This document shows, piece by piece, positions 47,104 to 54,594 of a DNA stretch of 64,000 nucleotides. The stretch covers positions 225,174 through 289,173 of the forward strand of contig NZ_JAOVZU010000006.1 in NCBI RefSeq assembly GCF_025717005.1, in the 5' to 3' direction. Positions within the stretch are counted from its first letter, which is position 1, and every line of letters begins with the position of its first letter. Source of the DNA: Actinotalea endophytica. Its GTDB lineage: Bacteria; Actinomycetota; Actinomycetes; Actinomycetales; Cellulomonadaceae. The notes beneath the pieces were generated by a model, which saw only the letters and a list, made by a program, of their open reading frames with translations, was not told the origin of the DNA and ran no database searches. Position numbers and translations under genes: made by a program.

Positions 47104-47592
47104 TCAGGCGCGCGGCGGCGGGAGGTCCCGCCGGACCAAGGCGCTGAGCACGACGGTCGACCGTGTCCGCCGGACGAACGGTTCGGCCGCGATCCGCTCG
47201 ACGACCTCCTCGAGGTGCCGCATGTCGTGCGCGCGCACCTGGACCACGGCGTCGGCCTCGCCGGTGACCGACGACGCCGCGACCACCTCGGGGTAGGCCT
47301 CGAAGCTCTCCCGCATCCGCGCCGGGCTGGTCTGCTCGGCACAGTGCACCTCGACGAAGGCCTCGGTGCCCCAACCGAGCGCATCGGGGTCTAGCCGCAC
47401 GGTGAACCCGTCGATCACGCCGCGGGCGAGCAGCCGGTCCACCCGTCGCTTGACCGCGGGCGCCGAGAGGTTCACCCGGGCACCGATCCGGGCGAAGCTC
47501 GCGCGGCCGTCCTCGGCGAGCACGGCGAGGATCGCGGCGTCGAGGGGGTCGAGCGGTCCGTCGCCGGTGGAGCCGCCGTGGGTCGTGGCCAC
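47104..47592 (-). CDS. Lrp/AsnC-family transcriptional regulator
   Basis: 162 aa: N-terminal HTH (LDAAILAVLAEDGRASFARIGARVNLSAPAVKRRVDRLLARGVI) and a C-terminal RAM ligand-binding domain (GEADAVVQVRAHDMRHLEEVVERI). In many actinobacteria a regulator of this type sits next to ornithine aminotransferase and ddaH/arginine hydrolase genes, as it nearly does here, so arginine catabolism is a likely target. A subtilase gene lies between. The GTG start at 47592 is chosen because the HTH region begins there. Confidence 0.9.
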   Translation of the reverse strand: MATTHGGSTGDGPLDPLDAAILAVLAEDGRASFARIGARVNLSAPAVKRRVDRLLARGVIDGFTVRLDPDALGWGTEAFVEVHCAEQTSPARMRESFEAYPEVVAASSVTGEADAVVQVRAHDMRHLEEVVERIAAEPFVRRTRSTVVLSALVRRDLPPPRA

Positions 47593-47832
47593 GGGCCAAG
47601 CATGCCCGACTCGGGTGCGCGGTTGGCGCGGGGCCCGCCGCACGGATTCGTACCGGTCGGTAACAGAACCCTTGACCGATGTCGTACCCGTCTCTACTGT
47701 GTGGCGCGACGTACCGCACGGGCCGTCCGCAGGGGGGAACACAGGCGGAGCTGTACGTGCTCCGACCTGCGCGAATGTGTTCGCCGATCTTGCCTTTGGC
47801 GTGCCCACGTCCACGAGAAGGCAGGAGACGCC

Positions 47833-49665
47833 ATGATCCGTCGTTCCAGCACTCGGGCCGCGCTCGCGGCCGGTCTGAGCACCGTGGTGGTGCTCACCGG
47901 GGTCGCGACCGCACAGGCCGCCGCCCCGCAGTCGCCACCCGCCCGGCAGGACGCTCCGGGAGTCGACATGACGCCCGCGTCGGTCACCGACCGGCTGATC
48001 GTCCGCTACCGCACCGCGACGCCGGGCGGGTCGGCGGGCGTGGCGGCGGAGTCCAAGCGCCGGGACACCGTGGTCGCCGAGGCCGCGAAGCACGGCGTCG
48101 CCGCGGAGTACTCGCGGGCGATGACCGGCGGCGCGCAGGTGTGGCAGCTGGACCGGACGCTCTCCGACTCGGACGTCGCCGCGATCGCCGCGGCGGTCGA
48201 GGCGGCCGACCCGAGCGTCGAGTACGCCGAGCCGGACCGGATCATGGTGCCGATGGCCGAGGCGCCGAACGACCCGCTGTGGTCCTCCCAGTGGGACCTT
48301 GCCACGAGCGCCGTCGGGATCGACGTCCGGGGGGCGTGGGACACCACGCAGGGCGCCGGCGTCACCGTCGCGGTGATCGACACCGGGTACCGCCCGCACG
48401 CCGACCTCGCGGCGAACATCGTCGGCGGCTACGACATGATCGCGGACACCTCGATCTCGAACGACGGCAACGGCCGTGACTCGGACGCGAGCGACCCGGG
48501 CGACTGGACGGTCGCCAACCAGTGCGGCACCGGCTGGCCAGGGTACGACTCGAGCTGGCACGGCACGCACGTCGCAGGCACCATCGCGGCGGTCACCGGC
48601 AACGGCGCGGGCGTGGCCGGCATCGCACCGGCCGCCAAGGTGCTGCCGGTCCGCGTGCTCGGCCAGTGCGGCGGCTACACCTCCGACATCGCCGACGCCA
48701 TGGTCTGGGCGTCCGGCGGCTCGGTGAGCGGCGTCCCGGCCAACGCGAACCCGGCGCGGGTGCTGAACCTGTCGCTCGGCGGCTCGGGCTCGTGCGACTC
48801 GACGTCGCAGAACGCGATCAACACCGCTCGGGCCAACGGCGCCGTGGTGGTCGTCGCGGCCGGCAACTCGGCGACCGACGTGTCGAGCTCGAGCCCGGCG
48901 AACTGCTCCGGCGTGGTCGCGGTGGCCGCGTACGGGCCGACCGGTGCGCGGGCGTACTACTCGAACTACGGCTCGCTGGTCGACCTCGCGGCACCCGGTG
49001 GCGACATGAGCTCGGCGACCTCGAACGGCATCATCTCGACGCTCAACAGCGGTGCGACCACGCCGGGCGCGGACTCCTACGAGTACTACCAGGGCACCTC
49101 GATGGCCACGCCGCACGTGGCCGGCGTCGCGGCACTGATGATCGCGGCGAACCCGTCGCTCACGCCCGACCAGGTGGAGAGCCTGCTGAAGTCGAGCGCA
49201 CAGCCGTTCGTGGCGAGCTGCTCGGGCTGCGGTGCGGGCATGCTGGACGCGGCCACGGCGGTCGCCGCCGCGACCGGGACGGTGCCCGACCCGGGGACGG
49301 ACCCCGACCCCGCGGTCAGCGAGACCGAGCCGAACGACTCGCGCTCGACGGCCGACGTGGTCTCGGCTCCCGGTGACCTGACCGGGACGATGGGCTCCTC
49401 GAGCGACACCGACTACTACTCGGTCTCGCTCGCGGCGCGGACGAGCCTGTCGGTGACCCTCACCCCGCCGTCGAGCTCGGACTACGACCTCTACCTGTAC
49501 AACTCGTCGGGCCGGGTGGTGGCGCGGAGCATCAACGGCACCGGCCAGGTCGACTCGATCAGCTACACGACCGGGTCGAAGACGGCGACGTACTACGTGC
49601 GGGTCGTCTACTACTCCGGCGCGACCGGGTCGAGCGGCACCTACGGGCTCAGCCTGTCCTGGTAG
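47833..49665 (+). CDS. Secreted subtilisin-like serine protease (S8) with PPC domain
   Basis: 610 aa preproprotein. A signal peptide (ALAAGLSTVVVLTGVATAQAA) and a propeptide of about 90 residues lead to the catalytic domain with VTVAVIDTGYRPHADL (Asp), SSWHGTHVAGTIAAVTG (His) and GTSMATPHVAGVAALM (Ser). The C-terminal 120 residues (SETEPNDSRSTADVV...DYDLYLYNSSG) are a PPC beta domain often removed on maturation. It is an exported protease for nutrient release or protein processing. The gene stands alone, with a terminator just after. Confidence 0.93.
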   Translation: MIRRSSTRAALAAGLSTVVVLTGVATAQAAAPQSPPARQDAPGVDMTPASVTDRLIVRYRTATPGGSAGVAAESKRRDTVVAEAAKHGVAAEYSRAMTGGAQVWQLDRTLSDSDVAAIAAAVEAADPSVEYAEPDRIMVPMAEAPNDPLWSSQWDLATSAVGIDVRGAWDTTQGAGVTVAVIDTGYRPHADLAANIVGGYDMIADTSISNDGNGRDSDASDPGDWTVANQCGTGWPGYDSSWHGTHVAGTIAAVTGNGAGVAGIAPAAKVLPVRVLGQCGGYTSDIADAMVWASGGSVSGVPANANPARVLNLSLGGSGSCDSTSQNAINTARANGAVVVVAAGNSATDVSSSSPANCSGVVAVAAYGPTGARAYYSNYGSLVDLAAPGGDMSSATSNGIISTLNSGATTPGADSYEYYQGTSMATPHVAGVAALMIAANPSLTPDQVESLLKSSAQPFVASCSGCGAGMLDAATAVAAATGTVPDPGTDPDPAVSETEPNDSRSTADVVSAPGDLTGTMGSSSDTDYYSVSLAARTSLSVTLTPPSSSDYDLYLYNSSGRVVARSINGTGQVDSISYTTGSKTATYYVRVVYYSGATGSSGTYGLSLSW

Positions 49666-49677
49666 CCGCTGCACAGA

Positions 49678-49712
49678 GACGGGGCCGCACCTCGAGGAGG
49701 TGCGGCCCCGTC
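49678..49712. terminator. Bidirectional terminator between the subtilase and rocD genes
   Basis: A 15-bp perfect inverted repeat (49678-49692 with 49698-49712), placed between two convergent genes, 12 bases after the subtilase stop. Confidence 0.8.
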
Positions 49713-49733
49713 GTCGCGCTCGGGCGCGTGGGC

Positions 49734-50966
49734 TCAGCCCCGCAGAGCGGCCGCCAGCTGGTCCAGGCCCCAGTCCAGGTCGGCCTTCTCGATGGTCAGC
49801 GGCGGCGCGATCCGGACGGTCGACCCGTGGGTGTCCTTGACCAGCACGCGGCGGGCGAGCAGAGCCTCGGACAGCGCCCGCCCGGTGCCCCACGCGGGGT
49901 CGACGTCGATGCCGGCCCAGAGCCCGACCCCGCGCGAGCCGACCAGGAGCCCCTCGTCGACCAGCTCGGCGAGCCGCCCGTGCAGGTGGTCCCCGAGGTC
50001 ACGCGCCCGCGCCTGGTGCTCACCGGTCTCGAGCTCGTCGATCACGGCGAGCGCGACCGCACAGGCCAGCGGGTTGCCGCCGAACGTCGAGCCGTGCGTG
50101 CCCGGGGTCAGCACGCCGAGCACGTCGCCGCGGCCGACCACGGCGGACACCGGCACGATGCCGCCGCCGAGGGCCTTGCCGAGCGTGACCAGGTCCGGCC
50201 GGACGCCGGCGCGCTCGCAGGCGAGGGTCGACCCGGTACGGCCGAGGCCGGACTGGATCTCGTCGAGGATGAGCAGCGCGCCGTGCTGGTCGCACACCGC
50301 GCGCGCGGCGGCCAGGTAGCCGGCCGGTGGGACGATGACGCCGGCCTCGCCCTGCACGGGTTCGAGCAGCACGGCGACGGTGGTCTCGTCGACTGCGGCG
50401 GCCAGCGCGTCCGCGTCGCCGTACGGCACCACCCGGAACCCGGGCGTGTACGGGCCGAAGCCCTCGCGGGCGTCGGGGTCGGTCGAGAACGAGACGATCG
50501 TCGTGGTGCGGCCGTGGAAGTTGTTGTCGGCCACCACGATCGTCGCGGCGTCGGCCGGGACACCCTTGACCGTGTAGCCCCAGCGCCGCGCGGCCTTGAT
50601 CGCGGTCTCCACGGCCTCGGCGCCGGTGTTCATCGGCAGCACGAGGTCGGCCGGCAGGTGCGGCGCGAGGAGCGCGGCGAGCCGGTCGGCGAACACGTCG
50701 AGCAGGTCGTGGTCGAACGCGCGCGAGGTGAGCGTGAGGCGGTCGAGCTGGGCGTGCGCCGCCGCGATCAGTCGCGGGTGGCGGTGGCCGAAGTTCAGCG
50801 CGGAGTACCCGGCGAGCAGGTCGAGGTAGGCGGTGCCGTCGGCGTCGCGCAGCCACGCGCCCTCGCCGGCGACGAGGCGCACCGGCAGCGGGTGATAGTT
50901 GTGCGCGAGGTGCGATGCGTGCGCGTCGTCCGGACCGGTGGTGGGGGCGATGTCGGTCATGGTCAT
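49734..50966 (-). CDS. rocD: Ornithine aminotransferase
   Basis: 410 aa, class III PLP aminotransferase: AEAVETAIKAARRWGY, NNFHGRTTTIVSFSTDPDAREGFGPYTPGF, LLEPVQGEAGVIVPP, LLILDEIQSGLGRTG (Asp for PLP) and LVTLGKALGGG (the PLP lysine). It converts ornithine and 2-oxoglutarate to glutamate semialdehyde and glutamate. The start is ATG at 50966, two bases after the ddaH stop codon; an upstream GTG at 50978 is possible. With the arginine hydrolase upstream it makes an arginine-to-glutamate pathway. Confidence 0.93.
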   Translation of the reverse strand: MTMTDIAPTTGPDDAHASHLAHNYHPLPVRLVAGEGAWLRDADGTAYLDLLAGYSALNFGHRHPRLIAAAHAQLDRLTLTSRAFDHDLLDVFADRLAALLAPHLPADLVLPMNTGAEAVETAIKAARRWGYTVKGVPADAATIVVADNNFHGRTTTIVSFSTDPDAREGFGPYTPGFRVVPYGDADALAAAVDETTVAVLLEPVQGEAGVIVPPAGYLAAARAVCDQHGALLILDEIQSGLGRTGSTLACERAGVRPDLVTLGKALGGGIVPVSAVVGRGDVLGVLTPGTHGSTFGGNPLACAVALAVIDELETGEHQARARDLGDHLHGRLAELVDEGLLVGSRGVGLWAGIDVDPAWGTGRALSEALLARRVLVKDTHGSTVRIAPPLTIEKADLDWGLDQLAAALRG

Positions 50967-50967
50967 C

Positions 50968-51789
50968 TCAGGCCTCACGGATCTCGAGCGTGCAGCACTT
51001 CGCCCCGCCGCCGCCCTTGAGCAGCTCGGAGGTGTCCACGGGGTGCGGTTCGAAGCCGGCCGCGCGCAGCTGCGCGGCGTAGCCGGTGGCGAGCGGTGCG
51101 ACGACGACGCGGCGGTTGTCGGACACCGCGTTGAGCCCGAGGTGGGCGGCGTCTGCGGCGGACACGTGGATGGCGTCCGGGAAACGGTCGGCGAGCACCT
51201 GCTGCGACGCGGCGGAGAACGCGGCGGGGTGGTACGCGATCATCGGGTGGGCGGGGTCGGAGTCGAGCACGGTGAGCGCGGTGTCCAGGTGGTAGAAGTG
51301 CGGGTTCACCAGCTCGAGCGAGATGACCTCGTGCCCGGTGAGGTCGGCGAGCTCGCGGTGCGCGGCCGGATCGGTGCGGAAGCCGGAGCCGCCGAGGATC
51401 ACGTCGCCGACGACGAGGATGTCGCCCTCGCCCTCGTTGATCTCGGCCGCGGTGTGGGTGAGGTATCCCGCGTCGGCGAACCACTTCTGGTAGGCGGGGC
51501 CCTCGGGCTGGCGCTCGGGGTGGCGGAAGTTCGCGGAGTAGACCAGGCCGTCGACCACGGTCGCGCCGTTCGCTGCGTAGACCATGTCCGGCAGGCCGGG
51601 CAGCGGGTCGATCAGCTCGACGGTGTGGCCCCAGGACAGGTAGGTCTCGCGCAGCGTGTCCCACTGGCGGATCGCGAGGTCCGTGTCGACCTCGATGGTC
51701 TTGTTCATCCACGGGTTGATCTCGTAGGAGACCGTGAAGTAGGTCGGCCGGCACATCAGGAAGTGGCGCGGTGTCGAGATGCGTTCCAT
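50968..51789 (-). CDS. ddaH: Dimethylarginine dimethylaminohydrolase / arginine dihydrolase family
   Basis: 273 aa of the amidinotransferase (GME) superfamily: RHFLMCRPTYFTVSYEINPWM at the start, VNPHFYHLDTALTVL (catalytic His) and a C-terminal LLKGGGGAKCCTLEIREA with the nucleophilic Cys. Members hydrolyse dimethylarginine or arginine; next to ornithine aminotransferase, hydrolysis of arginine to ornithine is a good inference. It is first in the ddaH-rocD operon and is encoded close to an Lrp/AsnC gene. Confidence 0.9.
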   Translation of the reverse strand: MERISTPRHFLMCRPTYFTVSYEINPWMNKTIEVDTDLAIRQWDTLRETYLSWGHTVELIDPLPGLPDMVYAANGATVVDGLVYSANFRHPERQPEGPAYQKWFADAGYLTHTAAEINEGEGDILVVGDVILGGSGFRTDPAAHRELADLTGHEVISLELVNPHFYHLDTALTVLDSDPAHPMIAYHPAAFSAASQQVLADRFPDAIHVSAADAAHLGLNAVSDNRRVVVAPLATGYAAQLRAAGFEPHPVDTSELLKGGGGAKCCTLEIREA

Positions 51790-52051
51790 GAGGTCCTCGC
51801 GGGTCGGGCCCGGGGCCTCGTGGGCCTCCCGGGGCGGCGGGCTGGGGAGCCGACGTTGGCTGGTTCGAGGCTAGGTGGTCGGGCTGCGGCGCGTCCCGTG
51901 CGGGAGATGTGTGTCGGGTGGCGATCCGTTGCGCAGGATGGCGACTTCACGGCGATTCGTTGCGCGGGCGTGTGGGGCGGTGCGCGGGAGCGGTCCGCGA
52001 CCGGCCTTCGCCTGGCCGATGAGCGGGCGCTGCGGGGCGCGGGCTCCCGGT
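51790..52051. other. Intergenic region without a clear gene
   Basis: 262 bases between the ddaH start and the end of the SRPBCC gene. Short repeated GCGATxCGTTGCGC segments occur near 51921 and 51953; no ORF looks coding. It should hold the ddaH-rocD promoter. Confidence 0.5.
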
Positions 52052-52543
52052 TCAGCCGGGGTGCGGGGCTGCGGCCACCTCGCGCGCGACGCGGCCGAGG
52101 ACGGTGCGCAGCATCCCGGTGGTGGGCAGCGTGCCGAGGGCGTCGGTGACGGCCGCCGGGATGCGGCGCACGCCGATCCGCTCGGTCCAGGTGACCTCGC
52201 TGCACGCCACGCCGAGCGGGTGCACCGAGAGCACCGCCCAGCCGGTCAGCACCGGGCCGACCTTCGTGTACCGCGCGGTGCCCGACGCGCGGGCGTCGGT
52301 GCGCGGCGGCCGGAGCTCGGTGAGCCGCATCCGGTCGGCCAGGCCCGGGGCGCCGGACCTGGCCAGTGGGCCGGTCGTGGCGACGAACTCGCCGCCCGGT
52401 ACGAGGCGCCCGTCGTCGTCGGTCGGGCCGAGCACGTCGATCCGGGTCAGCGGCACCCAGTCCGCGTGCCGGCGGATGTCGGTCAGCAGCGCGAACGCCT
52501 GCTCCGCGGGGATCGGGAGCAGGACGGTGCGAGCGGCGGGCAC
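52052..52543 (-). CDS. SRPBCC (START-like) family protein
   Basis: 163 aa with the polyketide cyclase/START fold: TVLLPIPAEQAFALLTDIRRHADWVPLTRIDV at the start and a late long helix (LRTVLGRVAREVAAA). It has a hydrophobic cavity fold that binds small ligands. Its biochemical role is unknown. The start is set at GTG 52543; the upstream frame is not protein-like. It is divergent from the aldo/keto reductase. Confidence 0.75.
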   Translation of the reverse strand: MPAARTVLLPIPAEQAFALLTDIRRHADWVPLTRIDVLGPTDDDGRLVPGGEFVATTGPLARSGAPGLADRMRLTELRPPRTDARASGTARYTKVGPVLTGWAVLSVHPLGVACSEVTWTERIGVRRIPAAVTDALGTLPTTGMLRTVLGRVAREVAAAPHPG

Positions 52544-52609
52544 CGGGCCAGCGTCGCACCCGGGCGCGGGGTCGGCGCGCCGGGCGCGAACGGCGGTAGT
52601 TTCGTGGCC

Positions 52610-53599
52610 ATGGAGCGACGGGTGCTCGGGCGGACCGGACGAGAGGTGTCGGTGATCGGGCTCGGCTGCTGGCAGCTGGGCGCCGACTGGGGTGACGTGA
52701 CCGAGGACACCGCGATGGCGATCCTCGACGCGGCGGTGGATGCCGGGGTCACGTTCCTGGACACCGCAGACGTGTACGGGGACGGGCGGAGCGAGCGCCT
52801 GATCGGCCGGCTGCTCGCCGAGCGCGGGCCGGACGCGGGGTTGACGGTCGCGACCAAGCTCGGGCGCCGGGCCGCGCCGCACGTCGCGAGCGCGTACACG
52901 CTGGACCGGTTCCGGGTGTGGACCGACCGGTCGCGGGAGAACCTCGGCATGCCGACCCTCGACCTGGTGCAGCTGCACTGCCCGCCCACGTCGGTGTTCC
53001 GCCAGGACGACGTGTACGACGCGCTGGACACCCTGGTCGACGAGGGTGTGATGAAGGCCTACGGCGTGAGCGTCGAGACCGTCGACGAGGCGCTGACCGC
53101 GATCGCCCGGCCGAACGTCGCGACCGTCCAGATCATCCTGAACATCTTCCGGCGCAAGCCGCTGGAGGAGGTGCTGCCGGCCGCGGTCGAGGCGGGGGTC
53201 GGGATCATCGCGCGGGTGCCGCTGGCGTCGGGTCTGCTGACCGGCAAGTTCGACGCGTCGACGACGTTCGCGGCGGACGATCATCGCACCTACAACCGGC
53301 ACGGCGAGGCGTTCGACGTCGGCGAGACGTTCGCCGGCGTGCCCTACGAGGTGGGGGTCGCGGCGGCCGCCGAGGTCGCGCGGTTCACCCCGGAGGGTCG
53401 GAGCACCGCACAGCTCGCGCTGCGGTGGATCGTCGACCAGCCGGGCGTCACGACCGTGATCCCCGGCGCGAGTCGTCCGGACCAGGCCCGGGCGAACGCG
53501 GCGGCGGCCGACCTGGCGCCGCTGGACGAGGCGACGCTCGCCGGTCTGCGCGACGTGTACGACTCGCGGATCCGCGAGCACGTGCACTCCCGCTGGTAG
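52610..53599 (+). CDS. Aldo/keto reductase
   Basis: 329 aa. The (beta/alpha)8 enzyme has the tetrad residues Asp and Tyr in GVTFLDTADVYGDG, Lys in VATKLGRR and His in LVQLHCPP. The late NADPH-binding part is VIPGASRPDQARANAAA. It reduces aldehydes or ketones with NADPH; the substrate is unknown. The ATG at 52610 is seven bases after TAGTTT (leaderless). Confidence 0.92.
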   Translation: MERRVLGRTGREVSVIGLGCWQLGADWGDVTEDTAMAILDAAVDAGVTFLDTADVYGDGRSERLIGRLLAERGPDAGLTVATKLGRRAAPHVASAYTLDRFRVWTDRSRENLGMPTLDLVQLHCPPTSVFRQDDVYDALDTLVDEGVMKAYGVSVETVDEALTAIARPNVATVQIILNIFRRKPLEEVLPAAVEAGVGIIARVPLASGLLTGKFDASTTFAADDHRTYNRHGEAFDVGETFAGVPYEVGVAAAAEVARFTPEGRSTAQLALRWIVDQPGVTTVIPGASRPDQARANAAAADLAPLDEATLAGLRDVYDSRIREHVHSRW

Positions 53600-53608
53600 A
53601 CCTCGCCG

Positions 53609-54493
53609 TCAGGACCCGGGCAGGCGCCAGCCGTCCGGGGTCGTGACGCCCGCCGGGAGCTCGGCGGGGCGTTCGTCGCGGGCGTCGGCCGTGAGCTCGA
53701 GGACCTCGGGGAACCGATCCGGCGGCGGTCCGAAGGCTCGGCGGGCCCCGGTGATCACGGTCCGGCCGAGTGCGCGGGCGCCGGTGATCCCGATCACTGC
53801 GCCGATCCCGAACGGTGCGAGCCGGCCGATCGCGAGCGCGCTCTGCCGGGTCGCCTGGTTGCGCACCATCCGGCGGGTCAGGACCCGGTTGACCTGCTTG
53901 ATGGTCGAGGTCGGCATGTTGACCAGGAGGCTCCGCGCCCAGGCCTTGGTGCCGAGCCCGGTCTGCGCGCCGATGGTCTGGGCGCCCTGCTCGCCGAGCA
54001 CGGTGGCCAGCAGCAGGGTGCGGCGGCGCGTGACGTCCTCGACCTCGATGCCGTAGACGCTCGCGACGGCGAGCGAGTAGGCCGACGACGCGGCGAAGAA
54101 CGTCGCGACCTCGGACGTGGTGAGCGCGATCCCGACGCCGGTGCCGACCGAGGGCGCCGCAGCGACCGCGCCGACCGCGCCGCCGGAGGTCGACACCGCC
54201 AGCAGGTACTGGCGTTCCAGCAACGTGAGGATCTGCGCGGGGCTCGCGTACGGGTTGCGCGCGCGGAGCCGCATGACGTGCTCGTGGATCGTGGCCGAGG
54301 GGATCGCGACGGCCTTGTCGAGCAGGGCGTCGAGGACGCTGATCCCGGTCACCGGGTCGGGCGGGGTGCGCGGCGGCGCCTGCTCGCCGTGGTCCTCGGC
54401 GAGCTCGAGGTCGTGCTGCGCGCGGTGCCGGCGCGACGGGCTCACGGCGGTGAGGTCCGTGCTGTCGAGCCTGCGACGTCGGCGGAGCGGCAT
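53609..54493 (-). CDS. Hydrophobic EcsC-like protein of unknown function
   Basis: 294 aa. A basic N terminus (PLRRRRRLD) is followed by a Gly/Ala-rich middle with two or three hydrophobic segments (GGAVGAVAAAPSVGTGVGIALT, about residues 105-125; GIGAVIGITGARALGRTVI, about 240-258). The pattern resembles EcsC-family proteins, but I am not certain. No catalytic residues are seen. It is the last gene before the GGDEF-EAL gene on the same strand, with about 100 bases between them. Confidence 0.6.
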   Translation of the reverse strand: MPLRRRRRLDSTDLTAVSPSRRHRAQHDLELAEDHGEQAPPRTPPDPVTGISVLDALLDKAVAIPSATIHEHVMRLRARNPYASPAQILTLLERQYLLAVSTSGGAVGAVAAAPSVGTGVGIALTTSEVATFFAASSAYSLAVASVYGIEVEDVTRRRTLLLATVLGEQGAQTIGAQTGLGTKAWARSLLVNMPTSTIKQVNRVLTRRMVRNQATRQSALAIGRLAPFGIGAVIGITGARALGRTVITGARRAFGPPPDRFPEVLELTADARDERPAELPAGVTTPDGWRLPGS

Positions 54494-54594
54494 GGTGGAG
54501 ATGGTGTCATGGGGCCGCCGGAGCCGCCCGGGCGGGTGGGTGAGGTCGGTGCCGGCGTGGGCAGGCGACGGTCGGGTGAGGCCGGAGCCGAGCC

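Noticed and set aside
49734..50978. GTG at 50978 as the rocD start
   Set aside because: It would overlap the ddaH coding end, while the ATG at 50966 lies two bases after the ddaH stop. It remains possible.
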